A stretch of DNA of 5,212 bases. It comes from an uncultured Chloroflexota bacterium. GTDB taxonomy: Bacteria; Chloroflexota; Anaerolineae; Aggregatilineales; Phototrophicaceae. Below are positions 1-5,212 of this stretch, piece after piece; the first letter of the stretch is position 1; the number at the start of each line of letters is the position of its first letter. Under the pieces are notes generated by a model that made no database searches, had not been told where the DNA came from, and worked only from the letters and a program-made list of their open reading frames with translations. The position numbers and the translations under genes were made by a program. The DNA is taken from positions 1 through 5,212 of the forward strand of contig CALMZT010000791.1 in assembly GCA_937870805.1 (NCBI GenBank). The letters are read 5' to 3'.

Positions 1-232
1 TATTCGCTGATAACCTAGTGTAATATAAGTCTTGTTATCCATTATACAGTGAGTTTCAGTAATAATCGTTGACGAAAAAACGACATTTTTAATGCATACC
101 TATGTCTAAAACTGATCGTTTTTGTGTAATTGTTTAACCCGGAGATGAAAAAATGTAAGCTTTTACCATGCTCAATATTCATTACATTACAATAGAAGTC
201 AGACCAGATACCCGGACTGAGAGAGTATCGCT
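1..232 (+). promoter_or_regulatory. AT-rich leader upstream of the first kinase
   Basis: No gene is visible here. The stretch is clearly richer in A and T than the genes that follow and probably holds the promoter of the kinase-regulator operon. The best -10-like hexamer is TACAAT at 188-193 (five of six consensus bases), but no convincing -35 sits 16-18 bases upstream. TTGACG at 69-74 resembles a -35 box but lacks a good partner. The sequence AAAAACGA (76-83) is the inverted complement of TCGTTTTT (116-123). A small hairpin could also form between TCGTT (66-70) and AACGA (79-83). A purine run GAGAGAG (219-225) lies seven bases before the kinase ATG and is a plausible ribosome binding site. 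Exact promoter placement is a guess. Confidence 0.4.
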
Positions 233-2371
233 ATGGAGCAAACGCATCTCAAGTATCATCTTGAATTCCAACAAGTACTGATCACACTGGCAACGCGCTT
301 TATTAACCTGCCCATCGAGCAGATGGACGACACAATTATTCAGGCGCTGCGGGAAATTGTGCTCTTTTTAGGTGCAGCGCGTTCATCGATCAACCGTTTA
401 AGCACGGATTTGACCTCGTTTGAAGCCCTTTTCGCGTGGCAGCGACCTGACTTAACGCTTGAGTTTCCGTCAATTGCTCCCATACCTGACGCCTCAATGC
501 TCCTCCCTCATCTCGCGCGCGGAGGAACAATCACCGTACCCGATATGCACGCTGCGCCTGAGAGTGAGTTAAGGCAGCTCTTGTTATCGTTCCATTTGAA
601 GGCATTGAACGTCATTCCGATTTTTGACCGAGGGCAGTTATTCGGGTTTGTCTCGATCAGTTGGAGCGAAGCACAGCAGCTTGATCCAGCAATTGTTCAC
701 CTGTTAAAGGTGGTGGGGGAAATTTTTCTCAATGCGATGGAACGGAGACGCAATGAGGATCGGATTCAAAAGCTGAACGAGGAGTTGGAGCAGCGGGTCG
801 CTGAACGCACGGCTGAACTGGTACAAGCGAATGCACAGCTTCAGCATGAAATCCATGAACGGCAGCAGGTAGAAATCGCACTGCGGCAGAGCGAAAGCCA
901 ACTGCGTGTAATCCTCGAAACCTCTCCGATTGCGATGGTCGTGATCGACGACAGCTACAACCTGCTGTACGTGAACCCCGTTGCAGCATCGATGTTTGGG
1001 AATAATACACATATCCCGTCAGTTGATCTTGCTACCAACTTTTATGTTGACCCTGAGGATCAAATTAACATCCGGCAACTCCTTCGGACAGAAAGGGGGG
1101 TGAAAGGCTTTGAACTTCGCTACCGCACAGTTGACGGCAATATTCATATAGGAATGCTGTCTATTCAGGCACTCCAGTTTTCTGGGCAATCAGCGTGGCT
1201 TGCGGAAATTGTCGACATCACCGAACTCAAGCGCGCGCAAGAGGCAGAGCATGAGCAGCGGACTTTAGCAGAAGCCTTACTCGACTCAGCGATGGCACTG
1301 ACCAGCACACTGCAACTTGATGAAGTCGTCAACCACATCCTGAGCAATCTACAGCGCGTCGTACAGCATGATCTGTCGAACATCATGATTATTGAGGGTA
1401 ATGAAGCACTGGTGCTAGGTGGACGTACCTATCTGGGGAACTCTGCTGAAATTGGTTCAGTCAGAAGGCGGGTTCCGCTGGAAGGCGCGTACTATCCCAA
1501 TCTCATGATGGAAACCCGCCAACCTGTGCTGGTCGGTGATATCACGCACGATCCAAAGATGGTTCGTCTTTCCAAAGATGGCTTCGCCATTAAATCGTTC
1601 CTGGGGCTGCCGATTACGGTTGGACAAGAGGTCATCGGCTTTATCAACTTAGGTAACTGCCAAGCAGACTTCTTTACGCAAAACCACATAAACTATCTAC
1701 AGATCTTCGCGCTGCAAGCCGGGATTGCCATCCAGAATGCACACCTATATAAACACGCTGAAACGATTGCCGCGCTGCAAGAGCGCCAAAGGCTTGCACG
1801 CGAACTGCACGACTCCGTCTCACAGACCTTATTTTCTGCCAACACTATCGCTGATGCCCTGCCGCAGATGATGGAAAAGAATCCACACAAAGTACATAAT
1901 TATGTACAGGAATTGCAGCAACTTACGCATGGGGCGATGGCAGAAATGCGCTCACTGTTGATCGAACTGCGCCCCGAAGCGCTAACACGCACCGAATTGA
2001 GTGTCTTGTTAGGGCAGCTCTGCACCGTTTTTACGGGCAAAACGCAGATTGAAGTTGAGAAAAGACTCAACTATAAGGCGCTCCTTCCTGCCAGTTCACA
2101 GATTGTGTTTTACCGAGTGGCACAGGAAGCCTTGAATAACATCAGTAAGCACGCGCAGGCAAAACGGGTATCGTTAGATTTTCAGCGTACTCATGGTTTC
2201 ATCGAACTACGGATAAAAGATGATGGTCGGGGATTTGATGTCGATAGTGTTGCCGCCGATCATTTTGGACTGAGCATAATGCGCGAACGAGCGAAGGAAA
2301 TTCAAGCAGAACTACTCATTGACAGCCACATCGCCCAGGGTACAGAGGTTATTCTGCGGAGTCCGTTATGA
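233..2371 (+). CDS. Soluble hybrid-sensor histidine kinase, GAF-PAS-GAF-HisKA_3-HATPase (NarL/DegS-like family)
   Basis: This is a 712-residue cytoplasmic sensor kinase that should autophosphorylate on His526 and pass the phosphate to the response regulator encoded next to it. Domains in order are an N-terminal GAF (about 12-170), a charged coiled coil (about 171-222, including 'EELEQRVAERTAEL'), a PAS domain (about 222-335, starting 'LRVILETSPIAMVVID'), a second GAF (about 345-507), HisKA_3 (about 516-585, H-box 'LARELHDSVSQTL') and a HATPase_c domain (about 620-712). Visible ATP-site motifs are the N-box 'QEALNNISKHA' (Asn636), 'DDGRGFD' (663-669) and 'FGLSIMRERA' (678-687), the last being a variant of the usual GLGL/GMRERA motif. 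No signal peptide or membrane helix is seen, so the signal is probably intracellular; the ligands cannot be read from sequence. The ATG at 233 is preferred because an in-frame TGA lies at 218-220 and a purine-rich site precedes it. The stop overlaps the regulator start by four bases. Family assignment is firm; the signal is unknown. Confidence 0.95.
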   Translation: MEQTHLKYHLEFQQVLITLATRFINLPIEQMDDTIIQALREIVLFLGAARSSINRLSTDLTSFEALFAWQRPDLTLEFPSIAPIPDASMLLPHLARGGTITVPDMHAAPESELRQLLLSFHLKALNVIPIFDRGQLFGFVSISWSEAQQLDPAIVHLLKVVGEIFLNAMERRRNEDRIQKLNEELEQRVAERTAELVQANAQLQHEIHERQQVEIALRQSESQLRVILETSPIAMVVIDDSYNLLYVNPVAASMFGNNTHIPSVDLATNFYVDPEDQINIRQLLRTERGVKGFELRYRTVDGNIHIGMLSIQALQFSGQSAWLAEIVDITELKRAQEAEHEQRTLAEALLDSAMALTSTLQLDEVVNHILSNLQRVVQHDLSNIMIIEGNEALVLGGRTYLGNSAEIGSVRRRVPLEGAYYPNLMMETRQPVLVGDITHDPKMVRLSKDGFAIKSFLGLPITVGQEVIGFINLGNCQADFFTQNHINYLQIFALQAGIAIQNAHLYKHAETIAALQERQRLARELHDSVSQTLFSANTIADALPQMMEKNPHKVHNYVQELQQLTHGAMAEMRSLLIELRPEALTRTELSVLLGQLCTVFTGKTQIEVEKRLNYKALLPASSQIVFYRVAQEALNNISKHAQAKRVSLDFQRTHGFIELRIKDDGRGFDVDSVAADHFGLSIMRERAKEIQAELLIDSHIAQGTEVILRSPL

Positions 2372-2655
2372 GCACGCCCATTCGTATCCTGCTCGTTGAT
2401 GACCACAGTCAGGTACATCGTGCGCTGCGAGTCATCAACGATACCTATGATGATCTGGAACTAGTCGCCCATGCCAGCAACGGCATCGAAGCAATTCAGT
2501 TATGTGCCGAGCATCAGCCTGACCTCATCCTGATGGACGTGATTATGCCAGGGATGGATGGGATTGAAGGACGCGCGCCATTCATGAACGTTATCCACAG
2601 ATCAAAATCCTTGCTCTCTCCTCATTTGGTGACGAAGACACCGTGCGCGCGATGA
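2368..2655 (+). CDS. As-sequenced 5' fragment of the response regulator: truncated receiver
   Basis: If the sequence is taken literally, translation from the coupled ATG gives 95 residues. The first 67 or so are receiver sequence (beta1 to just past beta3, including Asp11, Asp12 and Asp57). The last 27 or so ('RAPFMNVIHRSKSLL' onward) are out-of-frame residues ending at a TGA. The product lacks beta4, beta5, the conserved Thr/Ser and Lys107, so it should not fold into or work as a normal receiver. It is a fragment of the frameshifted gene and probably not an independent gene. Confidence 0.5.
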   Translation: MSTPIRILLVDDHSQVHRALRVINDTYDDLELVAHASNGIEAIQLCAEHQPDLILMDVIMPGMDGIEGRAPFMNVIHRSKSLLSPHLVTKTPCAR

Positions 2656-3008
2656 TGAAGGTGGGCGCGGCAGGTTACGTGTTGAAGAATTCACCACTGG
2701 CTGATCTGGCTCATGCTATCCGTGCCACTCACAGCGGCAAAACCGTTTTTTCAGCAGAAGTCACTCAGGCTCTGCTCCAGCCTAAGTCCGAAGCCCATGA
2801 GCCTCAACACGACTATGGTTTGAGCCAGCGCGAAACGGAAGTTCTCGCGCTGATGGTCAAAGGGCATAGTAACAAACAAATCGCGCAAATGCTCACGATC
2901 AGCGAAGCTACGGCGAAATTCCACGTGCGCGGCATACTGGGGAAGCTCAACGTCAATGGGCGGGTAGAAGCGGTGGCGCTGGCAATCGAAAAAAAACTAA
3001 CCAGTTGA
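2643..3008 (+). CDS. As-sequenced 3' fragment of the response regulator: receiver end plus LuxR HTH
   Basis: This open frame holds the rest of the regulator. It could begin at GTG 2643 or at the ATG codons 2652 and 2655, giving up to 121 residues. It contains the last receiver helix-strand elements ('VGAAGYVLKNSPLADLAHAI'), a linker, and a complete LuxR-family helix-turn-helix ('LSQRETEVLALMVKGHSN' followed by 'ISEATAKFHVRGILGKLNV'). No strong ribosome binding site precedes these starts; only a weak GAAGA-like run is seen near 2633. If it were translated alone it would be a DNA-binding domain freed from receiver control. More likely it is simply the second half of the broken gene. Confidence 0.45.
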   Translation: MRAMMKVGAAGYVLKNSPLADLAHAIRATHSGKTVFSAEVTQALLQPKSEAHEPQHDYGLSQRETEVLALMVKGHSNKQIAQMLTISEATAKFHVRGILGKLNVNGRVEAVALAIEKKLTS

Positions 3009-3044
3009 CTAGGTGAAAAACTATCCTTCTCACTAGCTGATTTT
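3009..3044 (+). terminator. Weak possible terminator or attenuator hairpin
   Basis: Just after the regulator stop, CTAGGTGA (3009-3016) can pair with TCACTAG (3030-3036) if one G is bulged out, with a loop of about 13 bases. The downstream arm is followed a few bases later by TTTT (3041-3044). The stem is short and AT-containing and the T run is short, so termination would be weak at best. It could limit read-through into the next gene. This is a low-confidence call made by eye. Confidence 0.2.
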
Positions 3045-3103
3045 GCGCTGTTGTTATGGATACAATGTCTGAAGGGCACCATGAACCCGGAAAGCAACCC
3101 TTC

Positions 3104-3514
3104 ATGACAAGCATTCGCACCCTATATATTGGACAGAAACAATTTTTTCAGGCAATCACACGAGTCTTGCAATCCAGCAAAGACATCGAGTTGTTAGATT
3201 GCGCCACTCACAAAAACAGCCCCATGCAGTTATGTCATGAACAAAAGCCGCACCTCATCCTGCTGGAAGTGGCTGATGAACCTCACTCGCTGATCCCGTT
3301 GATTCGAGAGTTACGAAGACACTGCCCACAGCCTAGAATCATCATATTCGCCACCTCTGTCGATGTCGAACAAGTGCGGCTTTTACTCCAGAATGGTGTC
3401 AATGGTTACTTACTGAAACCTTTCGCGTTAGAGGGGTTAGAGACTACCATTCGCCTTGTGAATTCTGGAAACCTTGCTCTCTCGCCGGAAATTACCCGCG
3501 CGCTATTTGCCTGA
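3104..3514 (+). CDS. Stand-alone degenerate receiver (pseudo-receiver) protein
   Basis: This 136-residue protein has the length and pattern of a single receiver domain and no output domain. It aligns end to end with the receiver of the preceding regulator: 'MTSIRTLYIG' with 'MSTPIRILLV', 'KPHLILLEV' with 'QPDLILMDV', 'NGYLLKPF' with 'AGYVLKNS', and 'SPEITRALF' with 'SAEVTQALL'. The active site is altered. Glu55 stands where the phospho-acceptor Asp should be, and Gly10-Gln11 replace the Asp-Asp metal-binding pair, while Lys105 is kept. Normal phosphorylation is therefore unlikely; a Glu can sometimes mimic the phosphorylated state. The start at ATG 3104 is chosen over ATG 3056 because homology begins there and GGAAAG (3089-3094) lies nine bases upstream; the longer form would add 16 residues with no recognisable pattern. 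It follows the regulator by 95 bases and probably arose by tandem duplication. It might modulate the neighbouring kinase or regulator, but its role is unknown. Confidence 0.8.
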   Translation: MTSIRTLYIGQKQFFQAITRVLQSSKDIELLDCATHKNSPMQLCHEQKPHLILLEVADEPHSLIPLIRELRRHCPQPRIIIFATSVDVEQVRLLLQNGVNGYLLKPFALEGLETTIRLVNSGNLALSPEITRALFA

Positions 3515-3558
3515 ACGTCTGAGACTGCTGCTCTCCACTTTTTCATCCCATTTAACCC

Positions 3559-3586
3559 CTATCCAGTTAGATAGCTATCCAGCTAG
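3559..3586. repeat. Direct repeat CTATCCAGYTAG x2 with an internal palindrome
   Basis: Two 12-base copies, CTATCCAGTTAG (3559-3570) and CTATCCAGCTAG (3575-3586), differ at one base and start 16 bases apart. Between and across them lies a perfect 10-base palindrome, GATAGCTATC (3570-3579). It extends imperfectly to 20 bases (3565-3584, 16 of 20 positions symmetric). The element lies about 120 bases before the second kinase's start, a reasonable place for a regulator binding site. There is no T run after it, so it is not a terminator. Function as an operator is inference. Confidence 0.5.
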
Positions 3587-3695
3587 TAACTCTGAAAAAA
3601 GACTATTCGCACTACCAGCTTATGCCCTCGGTCATTTCCTCGTATGCTTGATTTTGTAGCCAGCAATACGGGCTAGAAACTCAAAGTTAAAAGTG

Positions 3696-3703
3696 TTAGG
3701 GGA
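3696..3703 (+). promoter_or_regulatory. Ribosome binding site of the second kinase
   Basis: TTAGGGGA contains AGGGG (3698-3702), six bases before the ATG at 3709. It is the clearest Shine-Dalgarno-like sequence in the window apart from the GGAG before the response regulator, and it decides the start of the membrane kinase. Confidence 0.65.
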
Positions 3704-3708
3704 TACGT

Positions 3709-5212
3709 ATGAAGGATTTTGTTAGTCGTCTTACAAATCGCTGGTTGAAACCGCAATCCACGAATCCAGATGAGATGTTCCGGGAACGCACCATTCGCGG
3801 TATGGTCGTGATTGTGCTTTTCGCCATGAGTGTACTGATCATCCAATCGATCAGTCTGGGTGCGCTCGAACGCCTGCCGCAATTTTTAGCCGTGATCGCA
3901 CTGACTGTCCTTGCTCAACTCGCCGTGAACAAGGGCAAAATTTATCTAGCTGCGTGGATTATCACGCTTTTCGGGGTTTTGTTCTTCGCCATCAATATCA
4001 TTCAGGTAGGCTACTGGTTGCCCGGCACCTTTATCGCCGCATTCCTTGCCCTGATCCTTGGTGCTATGCTCCTCCCGGCGCGCAGCACGCGCAATCTTGC
4101 CGTTCTGTTGATTGTCCTCTACACCGTTGGGTCGATATGGGGCAATAGTCGCAGCTTAGTATCGCCGCTGCCTCCGACGAGTGCCTTTGGGTCGCCCTAC
4201 TCCGCTTCTATCGCATTCGCCGTGACTATCCTGCTCCTCAGCGGCGCGCTGACGTACCTGATTACGGAATTCAATGCACGGCGCAGCGAACTCAAAAACC
4301 TCGTAAATACATTGGAGGAACGTGTTGCAGATCGTACTCGTGATCTCAACATCGCCGCCGAAGTGGCACAGCAGGTTAATCAGGTTTTAGACCTGCCGAG
4401 CTTGCTTCCGCAGCTTACGGAACTGACTCGTTCAGGGTTCAACCTGTATCACGTCTCTGTGTTTCTGCTTGACAAAGACTCTCAAATCCTGCGTCTCCAT
4501 GCGGGAACAGGGGAAGCGGGACCGAAGATGGTTAGTCAAAACAAGCAGTTCCACATTGACGATCATGGGTTAGTGCCGCGCTCTGCCTATTTGCGCCAGC
4601 CACAGGTGAGCAATGATGTCAGCCTGTCTCCGAACCATTTTGTCAATCCGCTGCTGCCGCTCACCCGTTCCGAAGTGGCACTGCCGATGGTGGCGGGCGA
4701 TGAGTTGATCGGCATACTGGACTTACAAGCTGAACAGGTGGACCGATTCGCCGCCGAAGACATCAAGGTTCTGAGCACACTGGCGGAACAGATCGCCGTT
4801 GCTGTCCGCAATGCAAACCTGTATGCCGAAGCGCAGCAGGCACGTGAGGATGCTGAAAAGGCGAATATCGTGAAATCGCAGTTCCTTGCCAGCATGTCCC
4901 ACGAACTGCGCACGCCGCTCAATGCCGTTCTGAACTTTACGCAATTTGTGGCGACAGGCATGGTGGGTTCGGTCAATGCGGAACAGGTGGACATGCTGAA
5001 TAAGGTCGTTCACAGCGGACAACATCTGTTGAGCCTGATTAACGATGTGCTCGACATCTCCAAGATCGAAGCTGGCGCGCTCAAGCTGTTCCTGGAACAT
5101 GATGTGAACCTGACGAAAGAAGCCCAGGCGGTTGCCGCTGCGGCTCAGGGTCTGCTTGGAGCTAAAGCCGTCAACTTGCATGTGCAAATCCCTGAAGAAC
5201 TACCACTCATCA
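3709..5212 (+). CDS. Membrane-bound sensor histidine kinase, 6TM-GAF-HisKA (3' end outside window)
   Basis: The frame stays open from ATG 3709 to the window edge, giving 501 residues of an unfinished protein. A short cytoplasmic N-terminus (1-30) is followed by about six hydrophobic helices (roughly 31-50, 56-74, 79-100, 105-123, 128-145, 168-187). Next come a coiled coil (about 188-216, 'LEERVADRTRDL'), a GAF domain (about 220-370, 'FNLYHVSVFLLD' to 'LAEQIAVAVRNANLYAE') and a HisKA dimerisation domain with H-box 'SMSHELRTPLNA', phospho-acceptor His398. The second HisKA helix, 'LINDVLDISKIEAGAL', is present, and the ATPase domain should begin just where the window stops. It is a classical HisKA kinase, unlike the HisKA_3 type upstream, so it probably serves a different regulator, possibly encoded downstream or as a fused receiver. 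The six-helix module is not one I can name; it may anchor the protein or sense a membrane cue. The start is supported by AGGGG six bases upstream. Confidence 0.92.
   Translation, partial: MKDFVSRLTNRWLKPQSTNPDEMFRERTIRGMVVIVLFAMSVLIIQSISLGALERLPQFLAVIALTVLAQLAVNKGKIYLAAWIITLFGVLFFAINIIQVGYWLPGTFIAAFLALILGAMLLPARSTRNLAVLLIVLYTVGSIWGNSRSLVSPLPPTSAFGSPYSASIAFAVTILLLSGALTYLITEFNARRSELKNLVNTLEERVADRTRDLNIAAEVAQQVNQVLDLPSLLPQLTELTRSGFNLYHVSVFLLDKDSQILRLHAGTGEAGPKMVSQNKQFHIDDHGLVPRSAYLRQPQVSNDVSLSPNHFVNPLLPLTRSEVALPMVAGDELIGILDLQAEQVDRFAAEDIKVLSTLAEQIAVAVRNANLYAEAQQAREDAEKANIVKSQFLASMSHELRTPLNAVLNFTQFVATGMVGSVNAEQVDMLNKVVHSGQHLLSLINDVLDISKIEAGALKLFLEHDVNLTKEAQAVAAAAQGLLGAKAVNLHVQIPEELPLI

Larger units (their letters stand above)
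2368..3008 (+). pseudogene. LuxR/NarL-family response regulator, frameshifted (REC + LuxR HTH)
   Basis: This is the partner regulator of the upstream kinase: a receiver domain followed by a LuxR-type DNA-binding domain, broken by a reading-frame change. The ATG overlaps the kinase stop (ATGA), and GGAG at 2358-2361 provides a ribosome binding site six bases upstream, so the two are translationally coupled. The first frame encodes the receiver up to 'MDGIEG' (acidic pair Asp11/Asp12, phospho-acceptor Asp57 in 'LILMDVIMPG'). From 2571 the homologous sequence continues in the -1 frame as 'TRAIHERYPQIKILALSS', then 'GYVLKNS' (Lys107 in the repaired numbering) and the HTH 'LSQRETEVLALMVKGHSN' from about residue 152. 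A TGA in the downstream frame at 2565-2567 pins the change to about 2568-2571, where one base appears missing between GAA and ACG. Adding one base gives 213 residues, the usual family length. It may be a true mutation or a sequencing error; no slippery heptamer is seen there. Confidence 0.85.
3515..3708 (+). other. Intergenic gap before the second kinase
   Basis: No gene is supported in these 194 bases. The stretch contains the repeat/palindrome element at 3559-3586, a TTGATT at 3648-3653 that resembles a -35 box without a good -10 partner, and the ribosome binding site of the next gene. The short open frame crossing the first part (3474-3659, TTG start) overlaps the pseudo-receiver and matches no family I recognise. 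The gap and the repeat element suggest that the second kinase has its own promoter and is not simply co-transcribed with the upstream genes. Confidence 0.4.

Noticed and set aside
704..1890. Several minus-strand open frames of 65-102 codons opposite the first kinase
   Set aside because: They overlap each other and the clear kinase domains, are low-complexity Cys/Ser/Arg-rich, and show no family pattern.
2566..2655. Programmed -1 ribosomal frameshifting in the response regulator
   Set aside because: No X-XXY-YYZ slippery site occurs in the narrow interval allowed by the TGA at 2565-2567, and the pattern fits one missing base within a conserved receiver motif.
2813..3097. Minus-strand open frame of 94 codons opposite the LuxR HTH
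   Set aside because: It is a shadow of the conserved HTH coding sequence and has no recognisable product.
3521..3543. Possible intrinsic terminator after the pseudo-receiver: GAGA-loop-TCTC followed by TTTTT
   Set aside because: The stem is only four base pairs and is separated from the T run, which is too weak to support a terminator.
3474..3659. A + strand TTG-initiated open frame of 61 codons, considered as a relic of the missing LuxR HTH
   Set aside because: The piece 'SEKRLFALPA' (3591-3620) faintly resembles 'RETEVLALMV', but the following SNKQIA and recognition helix are absent and the remaining gap is too short for a whole HTH. The match is too weak to call.
3673..3882. Minus-strand open frame of 69 codons across the start of the second kinase
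   Set aside because: It overlaps the ribosome binding site and membrane helix 1 of the kinase and has no family match.
3954..4148. A + strand open frame of 64 codons inside the second kinase
   Set aside because: It is an alternative frame of the membrane-helix region, whose own frame runs uninterrupted from 3709 to the window end.
4723..5187. Minus-strand open frame of 154 codons opposite the GAF/HisKA region of the second kinase
   Set aside because: It lies wholly antisense to a well-supported kinase frame, has no recognisable domain, and is explained by the codon pattern of the + strand gene. The overlapping 135-codon minus frame at 4587-4994 is rejected for the same reason.
1..5212. CRISPR arrays, tRNA or rRNA genes, insertion sequences and attachment sites
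   Set aside because: I saw no regularly spaced repeats, transposase-like frames, terminal inverted repeats or structured RNA genes in the window.

Overview
The window carries a compact cluster of two-component signalling genes, all on the + strand. From left to right these are an AT-rich leader (1-232), a soluble multi-sensor histidine kinase (233-2371), its translationally coupled LuxR/NarL-type response regulator (2368-3008, broken by one apparent missing base), a stand-alone degenerate receiver protein (3104-3514), a 194-base gap holding a direct-repeat/palindrome element, and a second, membrane-bound histidine kinase (3709 to the window end, incomplete).

The likely source is a member of the Chloroflexota, probably Anaerolineae-like. 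This is inference. It rests on the style of the GAF domain in the second kinase, where a 'LEERVADRTRDL' coiled coil leads into a 'FNLYHVSVFLLD' GAF. It also rests on the density of GAF/PAS kinases and the moderate GC of the genes. No rRNA or housekeeping gene is present to confirm it.

The first kinase reads as GAF, coiled coil, PAS, GAF, HisKA_3, HATPase and has no membrane segment, so it should sense an intracellular cue. Its stop codon overlaps the start of the response regulator (ATGA), which makes them a cognate pair. The regulator has a receiver with phospho-acceptor Asp57 and a LuxR helix-turn-helix, but the reading frame changes at about 2568-2571. Restoring one base gives a 213-residue protein of ordinary family length.

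The next gene looks like a diverged tandem copy of that regulator's receiver. The phospho-acceptor Asp is replaced by Glu, the N-terminal acidic pair is gone, and the protein ends where the linker to the DNA-binding domain would begin. It may act as a phosphorylation-independent partner or decoy within the same circuit.

The second kinase has about six membrane helices, a GAF domain and a classical HisKA domain. Its catalytic domain runs off the window. No complete new system is evident. The points of most interest are the pseudo-receiver, the frameshift, and the repeat element in front of the second kinase. All minus-strand open frames look like shadows of these genes.
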